Assembly (NCBI GenBank): GCA_000509105.1
Contig: BAIF02000079.1
Location: 36,080 to 100,079, forward strand
Direction: 5' to 3'
DNA: 64,000 nucleotides
Source of the DNA: Clostridiales bacterium VE202-21
GTDB lineage: Bacteria > Bacillota > Clostridia > Lachnospirales > Lachnospiraceae
This document shows, piece by piece, positions 25,281 through 35,944 of this stretch; position 1 is the stretch's first letter, and each line of letters starts with the position of its first letter. Below the pieces are notes generated by a model, which was not told where the DNA came from, ran no database searches, and worked only from the letters and a program-made list of their open reading frames with translations. Both the position numbers and the translations under genes were made by a program.

Positions 25281-27542
25281 ATGAAAAGAGAAGGCAGAAG
25301 ACAAAGAAAATTGTATATTGATATTATTGCTGTTATTGCCATGACTGTTTTGCTGGCAGTCTTTTTTACGTGGAAGTTTCAGCAGTCTTCGGAGGGGAAG
25401 GTTTTGAATACTCTTTCTGAGATATCTTGTCAGAGCGTGAATGTGATTCAGGAGGAGGTTGAAAAGAATAAGACGCTTTTAACGAATCTGGCAATTTACA
25501 TTAGTGAGGGGGGAACGAAGGATATTGATGTGCTGATTGAGCGGCTTGTGAATGTGGATAAGATGAACGGGTTTAAGCGGATGGGGATTATCCGGGATGA
25601 TTACTTTGGGAAGGCTACCGATGGCAGGGGATTTGTGCCGGATCGGGAGAGTATTCAGGAGCGGTTCCAGGCTGCAATGGAAGGGGAAACAGTGGTTTCG
25701 GATCGTCTCAAGGATTTGGATGACGGGAAAGATATTACTCTTTACAGTACTCCGATTAATTGGGAGGATGGTACAAGGTATGTTTTGTTCGGAGCATATG
25801 AGATCGAGTATTATAAGGAGATTTTGTCCGTATCGACATTCGGAGGGGAAGGGTACAGTTACATTATTCGAAAAAATGGGGACTGTGTCATTGACTCTGA
25901 AAACAAAAATGGGAGCTCATTTGAGAATTATTATGATTATATTCTGGAGGAATCGGAGGATAACAGGGCGGGCATGCGGCGGCTTCAGGAAGATATAGAT
26001 GCCTTCCGGGACGGATTCGTGACTTTTCAGACGAAAAAAGGCAGCCGCTATGTATATTACCAGCCTCTGGAGATCAATGACTGGTATCTGATGAGCGTGA
26101 TACCGGAAGCGGTAGTTGAGACTCATATCAATGGGCCTATGGCTACGGCCTATGCGATCCTGCTGGTGTGTCTGCTTGGAATCCTGTATTTGGCATGCAG
26201 GGTGTACCTGATCCAGAAGGCGGGCAGGAAGATGCTGGAGCGGGCGGCGTATGTAGATGAAGTTACCGGAGATGCTTCGTACGCTAAATTCATGCTGGAT
26301 GCCCAGAAGCTTCTGCATACATATACGGATAAAAAGTATGCCCTTGCTGTATTGAATATAAAAAGGTTCCAGTACATCAATGACCTGTATGGCTATGAAG
26401 AGGGAGACCGGGCACTGAAACGTGTGATGAAGGCGTTGAGGGAGGCAGTCGGAACCTATGAGTGTGCGGCAAGAATGCAGTCTGATCATTATGCCATATT
26501 ACTGGTATACCAGGATCAGAAACAATTGCAGGAGCGCCTGGATATGATTCTGAAAAAAATTGAATGTGAGGCCGATAACCGCGTTGGGGATACCCCTTAT
26601 GTGCTGAAAGTACAGGCCGGGGTCTATATGGTGCAGCAGAGGGAGGAAATGCTGGAATCCATGCTGGACCGGTCGGCTATGGCGGCGCGGTCGGAATATA
26701 ACCCGGAGATTAATTCGTGTAATTTTTACAGCGAGACCATCCGCAGCCGTATGCTGCGGAATAAAGAGCTAGAGGACCGTTTTTCGGAAGCGCTTAAAAA
26801 TCAGGAGTTCTACCTGTGTTACCAGCCCAAATTCCAGGTGGAAGAGCAACGGTTCTGCGGCGCCGAAGCTCTGGTCAGATGGGAAGATCCTAAAACAGGG
26901 GCTATCAGCCCGGCGGAGTTTATTCCCGTTCTGGAACACAGTGGCAGCATCGTGGAACTGGATGAATTCGTGCTCGAGATGGCTTGCAGCCAGATACAAC
27001 GGTGGCTTCGGGAGGGCATTGAAGTTCTGCCTGTCTCGGTTAATGTATCACAGCTGCATTTATACAGGCTAAATTTTGTGGAACGGTATCTGGAGATCAT
27101 TGACCGGCATCAGATCCCGCATGAGCTGATACAGCTGGAAATGACAGAGACGGCACTGTTCTCCAATGAAGATATTCTCTCTGATAGCCTGGAAGAACTC
27201 CGCAGCAGGGGAATCCGGATATTAATGGATGATTTTGGCTCCGGATATTCATCGGTTACGATGCTCAAGTCTATGCCGATTGATATTCTAAAGATTGATA
27301 AGAGTATGGTCGATCCCGTGGAAAACAATGAAAAGGTAAGACTGATCCTGAGCAGTATTATCAGGCTCGCACAGTCGCTTCATATTAGCGTAACAGCGGA
27401 GGGCGTAGAAAATAAAGCACAGTATGATATATTAAAAAGTATGAAGATAGATGACATACAGGGATATTATTGCGCCAGGCCAATGTCCGCAGATCAGTAT
27501 GCTTGTATTTTGAAATCACCTCAAAAAAAGTATGAGTTTTAG
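25281..27542 (+). CDS. membrane sensor with degenerate GGDEF and intact EAL domain
   Basis: A 753-residue protein: transmembrane segment near residues 14-32, extracellular dCache-like sensor to about residue 290, second membrane segment near 292-312, a GGDEF domain, then EAL. In the GGDEF domain the signature is replaced by MQSDHYAIL, so diguanylate cyclase activity is unlikely. The EAL domain keeps its catalytic motifs: EALVRW, VNVSQ, EMTET, MDDFGSGYSS, KIDKSMV and AEGVE, consistent with a c-di-GMP phosphodiesterase. The start is uncertain: ATG 25281 has no ribosome site, and the ATG at 25257 overlaps the promoter. Confidence 0.88.
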   Translation: MKREGRRQRKLYIDIIAVIAMTVLLAVFFTWKFQQSSEGKVLNTLSEISCQSVNVIQEEVEKNKTLLTNLAIYISEGGTKDIDVLIERLVNVDKMNGFKRMGIIRDDYFGKATDGRGFVPDRESIQERFQAAMEGETVVSDRLKDLDDGKDITLYSTPINWEDGTRYVLFGAYEIEYYKEILSVSTFGGEGYSYIIRKNGDCVIDSENKNGSSFENYYDYILEESEDNRAGMRRLQEDIDAFRDGFVTFQTKKGSRYVYYQPLEINDWYLMSVIPEAVVETHINGPMATAYAILLVCLLGILYLACRVYLIQKAGRKMLERAAYVDEVTGDASYAKFMLDAQKLLHTYTDKKYALAVLNIKRFQYINDLYGYEEGDRALKRVMKALREAVGTYECAARMQSDHYAILLVYQDQKQLQERLDMILKKIECEADNRVGDTPYVLKVQAGVYMVQQREEMLESMLDRSAMAARSEYNPEINSCNFYSETIRSRMLRNKELEDRFSEALKNQEFYLCYQPKFQVEEQRFCGAEALVRWEDPKTGAISPAEFIPVLEHSGSIVELDEFVLEMACSQIQRWLREGIEVLPVSVNVSQLHLYRLNFVERYLEIIDRHQIPHELIQLEMTETALFSNEDILSDSLEELRSRGIRILMDDFGSGYSSVTMLKSMPIDILKIDKSMVDPVENNEKVRLILSSIIRLAQSLHISVTAEGVENKAQYDILKSMKIDDIQGYYCARPMSADQYACILKSPQKKYEF

Positions 27543-27618
27543 AAACTTTAGTATTCCTGCTCTGTGCATGGGAGCAGGCGGATAGAACAAAGTGGGCAAG
27601 CCCGCCTCAACTCCTAAA

Positions 27619-27850
27619 CCCCTCACTCATGAGGGGCCTGCACGCTTTGGCGCCGCCGCGATGCCGCTTTGCAGCTATATACCTTAACGCGGCGTGTGCA
27701 TCCTCCCGGAGGGTTTTTATGATATAGGAAATCCCAGAGGAATTTCCTATATCATAAGAATAGAGTTTCTCTAGAGAAACTCGTGCCTGAGGCGGCCGCA
27801 TAGCGGCATCTACTGCTTACGCCGCAGTGCGCATCCCGCCGGGCGGGCTT
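27619..27850. repeat. cluster of inverted repeats and terminators between convergent genes
   Basis: Within 232 nt: CCCCTCA/TGAGGGG (27619-27636), a GC-rich hairpin ending in GGGTTTTTAT at 27713-27720, a perfect 14-bp stem with 9-nt loop (27719-27732/27742-27755), a perfect 20-nt palindrome GAGTTTCTCTAGAGAAACTC (27763-27782), and CCCGCC/GGCGGG followed by CTTTTTAT (27835-27852). The units around 27650-27720 and 27790-27852 look like diverged copies of one terminator element. It separates the EAL gene from the convergent AraC gene. Confidence 0.6.
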
Positions 27851-27898
27851 TTTATCTTACAGACCAACTTTCTTATAAGTAAAAAAGGTATGCAAGCT

Positions 27899-28777
27899 TT
27901 AATTCCTCCATGCCTTTCTGTATGCCAGTGGGGTGGCGCCTTCCCTGGCCTTAAAAAGATTAATAAAATGAGTCACATTGTTCATTCCGGCTTCAAAGGC
28001 AATCTCACTGACCGGAAGATCAGAATACTTCAGAAGCTCTTTTGCATAGGAAATGCGGGCAGTGATAATATATTCATGGATCGTGACGCCGATATATTTT
28101 TTGAATTCTTTTAAGATATAATAGCGGCTGCGGTGGGTAAATTCTTCAAAATATGACAGCGGGAGGCCGGATTTAAAATTCTTATCTATTTCCCGCACGA
28201 TTTGCCTGATATAATCCGGGATCAGAAAGGTATCTGCATTATTTGTAGCTGTCTGAAGCAGCAGTTCTGTCAGCATACCGTTGATTAAATTGGATGTGAC
28301 CAGCTCGGTGGTCAGATCCTTTTTTTGATTGAGCGCAATAATGCGCCAGAGCGTGCGCTCCATGAAAAATTCGTCGCGCACGCTCAATATCTGAAATCCA
28401 TTTCTGGTAAATTCCTTGTAATAACCCAACGCACTGTTTCCGTTAAAATGAATCCACAGGATCTCCCAGTCTTCCTCCCGGCCCGTGCGGTACAGATGGT
28501 GCTGTTCGCAGTTGATATAAAAACACTGCCCCTTTGTAATTGGATAAGTCTGCCCTTCATATTCCAGATATCCTTTGCCCGATACCGTGTAGACGATCAG
28601 GAAGGAGTCCAGATTCTCCCGTTCCGAAAAATAGGGATGGAACGTCTTAAAATAACCTACCTCCTGCGTATAGAAGTAGGTGGACCGTGCCGTACTGCTG
28701 GGTGTGAGTATCATCCGGATGGAGTCTTCACTCCAGGTGTGGGAGCCGCGCTCCAAAACCTTTGTGTTCTGTCTCAT
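27899..28777 (-). CDS. AraC family transcriptional regulator
   Basis: A 292-residue regulator with an N-terminal cupin sugar-binding domain (YTVSGKGYLEYEGQTYPITKGQ) and two C-terminal HTH motifs (LSYFEEFTHRSRYYILKEFKK, then VSEIAFEAGMNNVTHFINLFKAREG with TPLAYRK). It is divergent from the sugar isomerase at 28917 across a 139-nt gap and probably activates it. The likely effector is a sugar of the fucose, rhamnose or arabinose group; this is inferred from context. Confidence 0.88.
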   Translation of the reverse strand: MRQNTKVLERGSHTWSEDSIRMILTPSSTARSTYFYTQEVGYFKTFHPYFSERENLDSFLIVYTVSGKGYLEYEGQTYPITKGQCFYINCEQHHLYRTGREEDWEILWIHFNGNSALGYYKEFTRNGFQILSVRDEFFMERTLWRIIALNQKKDLTTELVTSNLINGMLTELLLQTATNNADTFLIPDYIRQIVREIDKNFKSGLPLSYFEEFTHRSRYYILKEFKKYIGVTIHEYIITARISYAKELLKYSDLPVSEIAFEAGMNNVTHFINLFKAREGATPLAYRKAWRN

Positions 28778-28916
28778 AATGTCACCACAACATTCTGTTA
28801 TTTTTAAACAATTTGCTTGGATGCAATCTCTATTTTACAGGAATATAATGGGTTTGTAAACATAAATAGAAACAATACTAATATATTATTTTTATCATGA
28901 AAGCAGGAGGAAAACG

Positions 28917-30418
28917 ATGAATTCAAGAAAACAAGTAAAAAAACCAAGAATCGGAATTTATTCCATGGGACTGAAGCATTACTGGGGGCAGTTTCCGGGG
29001 CTGCGGGAACGGCTGATAGAATATGGGGAATTTATCGCAGGAAAAGTACAAGAATTCGGGGCAGATACCTGCTTCTATGGATTGGTGGACTGTGAACAGG
29101 AAGGGAAAAAAGCGGGAGAGTATTTCAATGAGAACCATGTGGATCTGATACTGGCGCATTCCGCGACTTATGTTACGAGTGCATCGGTGCTCCCGCTGCA
29201 TCAGATCTGCAGCGCACCGGTCGTGATTCTAAACCTGCAGCCTGCGGCAAAGATTAATTATGAGAAGACGACGACCGGGGAATGGCTGGCACACTGCGTG
29301 CGTGCCCGGTGCCTGAGCTTTCCAATGCCTTCCACCGTGCCAAAATCAAATACCGGGTTGTAAACGGCCTGTTGGGACTGGACTATACTCCGGAGATATC
29401 TCTTGCCGATGAAGATACTGCACAGCGCCCGGAGGCGAAGCGGGCGTGGAGGCAGATTGAAGAGTGGGTTCAGGCCGCCAAAGTAAAATGCGGCCTCAAG
29501 GGGGCCCGGTTTGGGTTCCTTGGCAATACCTACAGCGGAATGCTGGATATGTACAGCGATTTTACCATGTTTCAGGCACAGACCGGCGCCCATCTGCAGG
29601 TATTGGAAATGTGTGATCTGGACAGGCACCTGCAAAGTGTGACAGAAGAAGAGACAGCGGCAAAAAGAAAGGAGATCGAGGCGTTTTTTACGATAAGCGA
29701 AGATGCGGCGGCAGACCCTCTTGCCCAGAAACCGACGGATGAGCAGATGAACTGGTCGGCAAGAGTGGCTGTGGCACAGGAGAAACTGGTGGAAGAGTTC
29801 GGTCTGGATGCATTGACCTATTATTATCACGGGGCGCCGGGAGGGCATTACGAAGAGGTGCAGGGAGGCTTTATTGTCGGGCATTCTCTTTTAACAGCCA
29901 GGGGAATTCCGTGCGCCGGGGAGGGAGACCTGAAAACCTGCCTGGCGATGAAGATATGCGACATCCTTGGTAAGGGCGGGAGCTTCTGTGAAATTGTTAC
30001 GGCAGATTATGAAGACGGCACCATTCTTCTGGGGCATGACGGCCCGTTCCATCTGGAGATCGCAAAAGGAAAGCCAATCTTAAGAGGGATGGGGCTGTAC
30101 CATGGGAAACAGGGAACCGGCGTATCTGTGGAAGCCAAAGTGCGCACCGGCGACATTACTAACCTGGGATGTACCCAGACCGTGGACGGAAAGCTCAAGT
30201 TTATCATCACGGAGGCGGAGTCGACGGACGGCGACATCATGACTATAGGAAACACCCAGACCCCTGTTAAGTTCAAAAAGGATCCGGATTCTTATATGGA
30301 TGAATGGTTTGCAGAGGCGCCGACACATCATTTTGCAATGAGCATCGGGCACAATGCATCCCTTTATGAGAAAGTTGCAGATTTGCTTGAGATACCGGCA
30401 GTGGTATTGGATAAATAA
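28917..30418 (+). pseudogene. L-fucose/L-arabinose isomerase-family sugar isomerase, frameshifted in this sequence
   Basis: The restored protein of about 500 residues belongs to the FucI/AraA fold family (GARFGFLGNTYSGMLDMYSDFT, then GEGDLKTCLAMKICDIL and a C-terminal THHFAMSIGHN). It should interconvert an aldose and ketose. Which sugar is not clear; L-fucose would fit a BMC that handles fuculose-1-phosphate, and L-arabinose fits the glycosidases at the window start. The frame breaks near 29302. Reading GEWLAHC in one frame continues as ACPVPELSNAF in another; one missing G in TGCGGTGCG restores HCGACPVPE. AGGAGG precedes the ATG. Confidence 0.8.
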
Positions 30419-30475
30419 AAGTATATGGAAGATCAACAGGCGCGGGACCGGCTTATCAAACTCATGATTGTGAGT

Positions 30476-32505
30476 TTAGAGCATCTGGCGCCTGTATTCT
30501 TCGGGTGTGTAACCGAACCGCTCTTTAAATTCGTTAAAGAACTGTTGTGTGTCGTTGTATCCGCATTCCGAGGCAATCTCGTATATATTTATTTCCGGGC
30601 GGGACAGCAGGGTCATAGCCTGGATAAAATGGCTTTCTTTCAGCAGATCCTCCGGACTGCTTTCTTCTTTGGCATCTGCGATTCCATCCTGGGGATAGCG
30701 TGCAGGCAGACGTATCTCCACCTCGGTGCCGCTGCCGCGGGTACTGGAATAGGTCAGCCCATACCCCGGACCGTACATCAGCTGCAGCCGGCGGTGTGTG
30801 TTATAGACCGCAATCTTCGAACCTTTTCCACCGGAGGAGCCGTGTCCGGTCAGTATGTCTTCCAGCTTTTCTTCGGAGATGCCTACTCCGTCATCGGAAA
30901 TTAGAATCACAATATCCTCCTCCTCCAGCCATCCGGTAAGTACGATGGTTCCCTGCTTGGACTCCTTTTCCAGAATGCCGTGCAGGACACAGTTCTCAAT
31001 GACCGGCTGGAAGGTCAGCTTTGGGATTGAGTACTCGAGTAGATTATCTGGGATATCGATCAGAAAATCAATGGTGTCATGGAAACGCATATTCTGCAGC
31101 TGGACATAGATAGAAACATGCTCCAGCTCATCTGCTATGGTGCTGAGGCTCTGCTTTCTGCTCAGCGTCAGCTTATAAAAACGGGATAGCTTCTGGACCG
31201 CGGAGGTTACATCCTGGGAGCGGCCCTGCTGGGACAGCCAGTTGATCATATCCATGGTATTATAGAGAAAATGTGGATTGATCTGGGCCTGCAGAGAATT
31301 AAATTCCGCTACCCGCAGATCCTCGGCGGCCTTGGCTTGCTCATCCATAAGCTGATTAATCACGCGGGTCATATAATTATAGGTGGAGATCAGATCCCCG
31401 ATCTCATCGTAAGTGTCTGCGTCAGGCAGTGCCACGGGCGGCCCGATCCGCGACTTTGCCATCTGATTGATGACGGCTGACAGCCTGTTCGTAATGGAAT
31501 GGGAGAGCAGCGTGGCAATGAGGAATGCGATCAGGATACACGCCACATAAACCAGGATAAAGCCTGCCATAATCGTAATACTTTTCGTAATCATGGGCTG
31601 GGACGGCATGGCCACGACCATGTACCAGTCCGTATTTTTTATGCTGTAAAAGCCGGCGTATACGTCCTCCCCCAGAACCCGCTTTAAAATAAAGTTATTG
31701 GAGGACATAAAATGTTCCTGCACCTCATCATATCCGAAATGATAGGCGCCGGATAATGCCGGATCCGATGTGGCCACAAGACTGTCCCTGTCATTGATGA
31801 TGTAAGCCACGTTGCTGCTGGAAGACAGGTTGTCTTTTAACAGGCTGTCGAAATAGTCCTGGGAAAAATAGATCGCCAGGTAGCAGGGAACCCGTTTGCC
31901 CTCATAAATAATACTCGATTTTGTTATGTATGCCATTTCCCCGTTATGCCTGATCTCATAAGAGCCAAGATAGAAAGACGGACAGAAAAGCGTGCGCAGC
32001 GACGGAGCCCCGTTAAATATCCCATACCAGTAGGTTCCCCAGGCATTATTGATCGGAAGGATGGTATTGCACATCGGATAATTTGAAAAGATACGATCTG
32101 TCCGTGGAATATCTATATACAGTTTTACATCTGTGATCAGAGAGCCATCCGTGGCTTCTTTGATTGTCTCCAAAAAGATGTCTGCAGAATCACCATCTGC
32201 AAGGCCGCTCAGTGTTTCTGTCCGGGCGGAGCTGACAATCTGATGGTAGAACTCTTCCCCTGTAATCTGGTCATGAAGCCGGAGTATGCGGGAAACGGCA
32301 TCCTCAATCAGCGGGGCTGTCTGCGTGGATGCATTCTGCTCCGTACGGATGGTGTCTGCAATGATCATGTCATAAAGTTTCGTATAGAAAAAGATGGCAA
32401 GCACGATCATGGGGATCGTTGCGATCACCAAATGTGTAATCGTAAACTTGGTCTGAAGCTTCAGATTCTTATATAACTGCCGTTTTTCTTTGTATGTAAT
32501 TTCAT
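30476..32505 (-). CDS. YesM-type sensor histidine kinase fused to half of an AraC DNA-binding domain
   Basis: A membrane kinase with an N-terminal membrane segment, a long extracellular sensor, a second membrane helix, HAMP, His_kinase (AQINPHFLYNTMDMINWL, H is the phosphosite) and HATPase (DDGVGIS). After the normal YesM end the protein continues about 70 residues. It closes with MTLLSRPEINIYEIASECGY and NDTQQFFNEFKERFGYTPEEYR, which is the second HTH of AraC proteins. The open frame starts only at a TTG (32431). An ATG at 32503-32505 that overlaps the regulator stop (ATGA) would join it if one A were added to the run at 32482-32486. The operon order is regulator then kinase. Confidence 0.85.
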
Positions 32506-34073
32506 CCCAGCATCTTCTCCCTGTATTTGGACGGGGTCAGCCCCGTGAATTTTTTAAAGCTTTTGCTAAAATAATTGCCATTGCTGTAGCCGACCCTGGA
32601 GGATATATCTGTGATCTGATAGCGGGCGTCACTTAGCAGCTGCATCGCCTTTTCCATGCGGTACTCAGTCAGATACTGATTGAGAGTCTGTCCTGTCTGG
32701 CTCTTAAAATAGGTACAGACATAAGAAGCAGAGAGATATACATGGTCGCTGATCTCCTTGATGGAGAGCGCATCGCTGGCATAATTCCGGCTGATATAGT
32801 CCTTGATCAGAAAAATCGTGGAATCTTCCGGAACATGGTCGCTGATGCCTGCAAAAAACTGCTCAGTTCTGGAGACCAGCAGCTCGTGAAGCTCCTGGTA
32901 AGTAAAACAGCGTTCCAGATGGTCAATGATACTTTCCTCTGTACTGGTCTCCGAAGGATCATGGCTCAGTTTCAGCGTCTGGCGGCAGTCATTGATACTG
33001 ATAAAAAGTTTATAGTAAATATCCTTTACCTGGTTGGGAAGAAACACCCTGTTTTCAGAATAACACCGATACAGCCGGCTCAGCAGTCCGATGCAGGCAG
33101 CCTGATCTTTGGCAAGAAGCGCATCTTTAAAGTCCGCCGCAATCTTTTCCGTCTGTTCCTGTGCGCCTGGTTCCATTCCCGGTGCGTTTTCCATGTCTGA
33201 TGCAGCAAGAAGCGTACCCGGGCTGAAAAAGAAACTGCTTTGGAGCATAACCACCGCGGTCGTATAAGAGTGATAGACCCGACTGATTCCGCTCACCGTG
33301 TCTCCCCGCCCGATAAAAAAATCACCCAGGGGAAGAAACTGCTCTTTCAGAAAATTCTCAACAGCAGACAGGGCAATTGGGGAGGGCGCGCTGTCTCCCA
33401 TAATATGAAACACATGATATACGGCGTGGATCTGGATGTAAAATACATGCAGGTGATAATGTGTAAGATAATCGGTCAGGTCATCCCGGATGTTGCGCAG
33501 AAGTGTGCCGTCAGGTTCCGTGGGTTTCAGCCTGACGATATAGGTTGTAAAACTGCTTCCCGGCATCAGGCGGAGAGAAAGCTCTTCGACAAGGCTGGTG
33601 ATCTGCCCGGTATTCTCCTTATAGGGTTTGGTCAGCAGCAGTGCAAGATGGGAGGCGGTCTCCATAGAATACAGGTTTTCGTTCTGCCTGGTGCGCAGAT
33701 TCTTTGCACGGCGCTCAATGGCTTCCAACACTGCCTCTTTGATTTCCTCCGGGTTTAGAGGCTTTTCTACATAATTGATCGCTTTCAGTTTGATGGCCGC
33801 CTTCAGATACTCCTTGTCCGAATAACCGCTCATAAAAATGACGCTGGTATCCGGAAGAAACTCTTCCAGACGTTCGACCAGCTGAATCCCGTTCATGCGC
33901 GGCATGCGGACATCACATAGAATAATATCCGGTTTCTGCGCGCGGGCAATATCCAGCGCGTTCACTCCGTCATCGGCCTGAAAGATCTGCTCAATCCCCA
34001 GTGCATTCCAGTCAAGAGACGCAATCAATCCTTCACGGGTTAACTCTTCATCGTCCACAATCAATAATCTCAT
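32502..34073 (-). CDS. YesN-type response regulator with AraC output
   Basis: A 523-residue regulator. Receiver domain residues 1-120 have DDEE near 7-10, the phospho-accepting Asp in LCDVRMPRMNG near residue 54, and the Lys in VEKPLNPEE. A middle region of about 270 residues of unknown fold is followed by a full AraC HTH pair (YVCTYFKSQTGQTLNQYL, then ITDISSRVGYSNGNYFSKSF). It forms a two-gene operon with the kinase and is divergent from the rhamnose transporter at 34448, which is the obvious target. Confidence 0.92.
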   Translation of the reverse strand: MRLLIVDDEELTREGLIASLDWNALGIEQIFQADDGVNALDIARAQKPDIILCDVRMPRMNGIQLVERLEEFLPDTSVIFMSGYSDKEYLKAAIKLKAINYVEKPLNPEEIKEAVLEAIERRAKNLRTRQNENLYSMETASHLALLLTKPYKENTGQITSLVEELSLRLMPGSSFTTYIVRLKPTEPDGTLLRNIRDDLTDYLTHYHLHVFYIQIHAVYHVFHIMGDSAPSPIALSAVENFLKEQFLPLGDFFIGRGDTVSGISRVYHSYTTAVVMLQSSFFFSPGTLLAASDMENAPGMEPGAQEQTEKIAADFKDALLAKDQAACIGLLSRLYRCYSENRVFLPNQVKDIYYKLFISINDCRQTLKLSHDPSETSTEESIIDHLERCFTYQELHELLVSRTEQFFAGISDHVPEDSTIFLIKDYISRNYASDALSIKEISDHVYLSASYVCTYFKSQTGQTLNQYLTEYRMEKAMQLLSDARYQITDISSRVGYSNGNYFSKSFKKFTGLTPSKYREKMLG

Positions 34074-34247
34074 CGTATCGGTTCTCCTTCGTAATCAGAT
34101 CGTCCTATGCCCTGATGTTCTGGGCAGGGGGGAATCCGCATGCTGGCAGGGGCTCCTGAACGGACTCCCTCGAAAATAGAAGTTTCATCATATTCATACT
34201 ATATGCTATCATTCTAACAAAATCCATCTGTGAAATCTATACTTTAT

Positions 34248-34320
34248 TCTGCAGCTTGCTGCAGACCCGCCCGTTAGGGCATGAGTTACGGGGTGCCCTT
34301 TGGGTATACCCTAATGTTCT
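34248..34320. repeat. palindromes between the response regulator and the rhamnose transporter
   Basis: TCTGCAGCTTGCTGCAGA at 34248-34265 is the inverted counterpart of the hairpin at 7-22. Next is TTAGGG...CCCTAA enclosing CCCTTTGGGTATACCC, and TTCTGC/GCAGAA further on. A related CCCTTTGGGCGTAC lies in the hairpin at 40706-40754. The 374-nt gap 34074-34447 holds these and no gene. I see no good promoter box for the transporter, consistent with an activator-dependent promoter. Confidence 0.4.
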
Positions 34321-34447
34321 GCTTGAGCAGAAAATTTGCCTGAAGACTAATACAAAAAAAATTTACCCTTAATCGAAAAATTTTGCTGTTTTGGTAGAAG
34401 TTTAGAACTGTTACACTTAGTTTAGAAAGGAAAAGGAGGGAAACACG

Positions 34448-35938
34448 GTGTCTGAATATGTTTTGGAATTAAAAGGTATCACAAAAATATTTCCTGGCGT
34501 TAAGGCTTTGGACAATGTGCATTTCCAGCTCAAAAAGGGTGAAGTCCATGCATTGATGGGCGAGAACGGAGCCGGTAAGTCTACATTCATAAAAGTCATA
34601 ACCGGAGTACATAAAGCAGAAGAAGGCGAGATGTTCCTGGACGGCAGGAAGGTTGACTTCAAAGGCCCCAGAGATGCACAGGCAGCCGGTATTGCGGCAG
34701 TTTACCAGCATCCGACATCTTATCCGGACCTGACAGTAGCAGAAAATATCTTCATGGGCCACGAGATCATCAGCAGAGGCATGATTCAGTGGAAGAAGAT
34801 GAATGAGGAAGCGGGCAAGCTGCTGTCGCAGCTGAACGCCGACTTTAAGCCTACCGATGAGATGGGAGCTTTGAGCGTGGCACAGCAGCAGATGGTGGAG
34901 ATTGCAAAGGCACTTTCTACAAATGCCAGAATCATTATTCTGGATGAGCCTACCGCAGCGCTGACCAAGAATGAGTCTGAGGAACTATACCGAATCGTTG
35001 ATAAGCTGAAAGACAGCGGTGTTTCTGTCATCTTCATCTCCCACCGTTTTGAGGATATGTACCGCCTGGCAAGCACGGTTACCGTGTTCCGGGATTCACA
35101 GTATATCGGCACTTATGATGTAGACGGAATCACCAATGCGGATTTGATTAAAGCAATGGTTGGACGTGAGATCAAGGATCTGTTCCCAAAACCGGAAGTG
35201 CAGATCGGACCTGAAGTACTGCGGGTGGAGGGACTCTCCAGACTTGGATATTTCAAGAATGTTTCCTTCAGCGTGCATGCAGGTGAGATCGTAGGTCTGA
35301 CAGGGCTGGTTGGCGCAGGGCGGACCGAGGTTGTGGAAAGTGTCTGCGGTATCACAAAGCCGGATGCCGGGAAGGTATTTCTGGAGGGCAAGGAAACACA
35401 TATCAAACAGCCGTCCGATGCGATGAAGCAGGGGATCATCCTTCTTCCCGAAGACCGTCAGAAAGAAGGACTGATCATGAGCTGGGGCCTGGGCAGGAAC
35501 GTCACACTTCCGACCATGGGCAAATATGCAAAGCATGGTTTTAATAACGAGAAGAAAGAACGCGAAATTGCGAAGAAGCTTCTCGAAGATGTGGATACAA
35601 AAGCAGTTACGATATTCGATCCTGCGACATCACTCTCAGGAGGTAATCAGCAGAAGGTCGTAGTAGCAAAGGCGCTCGGCCAGGAGATGAAGGTTGTCAT
35701 CATGGATGAGCCGACAAAAGGTGTGGACGTTGGAGCCAAGGCGGAGATCTATCAGATCATGGGCGATTTGGCAAAACTGGGATACGCGATTATCCTGATC
35801 TCCTCCGAAATGCCAGAGATCCTGGGCATGAGCGACAGAATCGTCGTAATGTGCGGCGGAAAAGTAACTGGTGAACTGAACCGTGATGAGGCGACTCAGG
35901 AAGGCATTCTTGAGCTGGCGATGGAAAAATCAAAGTAG
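34448..35938 (+). CDS. rhaT: ABC transporter ATPase for rhamnose (RhaT/RbsA type)
   Basis: A 496-residue duplicated ATPase with two nucleotide-binding domains, typical of ribose/rhamnose carbohydrate importers (CUT2). Walker A GENGAGKST lies near residue 38, Walker B IILDEPTAAL near 161, and the second half carries LSGGNQQKVV near 398 with VIMDEPTKGVD. GTG start with GGAGGG upstream. The four-gene order ATPase-permease-permease-binding protein followed by rhaM is the RhaTPQS arrangement. The rhamnose assignment rests on the downstream mutarotase and on rhaA/rhaB in the window. Confidence 0.88.
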   Translation: MSEYVLELKGITKIFPGVKALDNVHFQLKKGEVHALMGENGAGKSTFIKVITGVHKAEEGEMFLDGRKVDFKGPRDAQAAGIAAVYQHPTSYPDLTVAENIFMGHEIISRGMIQWKKMNEEAGKLLSQLNADFKPTDEMGALSVAQQQMVEIAKALSTNARIIILDEPTAALTKNESEELYRIVDKLKDSGVSVIFISHRFEDMYRLASTVTVFRDSQYIGTYDVDGITNADLIKAMVGREIKDLFPKPEVQIGPEVLRVEGLSRLGYFKNVSFSVHAGEIVGLTGLVGAGRTEVVESVCGITKPDAGKVFLEGKETHIKQPSDAMKQGIILLPEDRQKEGLIMSWGLGRNVTLPTMGKYAKHGFNNEKKEREIAKKLLEDVDTKAVTIFDPATSLSGGNQQKVVVAKALGQEMKVVIMDEPTKGVDVGAKAEIYQIMGDLAKLGYAIILISSEMPEILGMSDRIVVMCGGKVTGELNRDEATQEGILELAMEKSK

Positions 35939-35944
35939 GAGGAA

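Noticed and set aside
30425..30904. Plus-strand open frame over the 3' end of the YesM kinase
   Set aside because: Lies wholly opposite the kinase HATPase/HTH region and has no family features.
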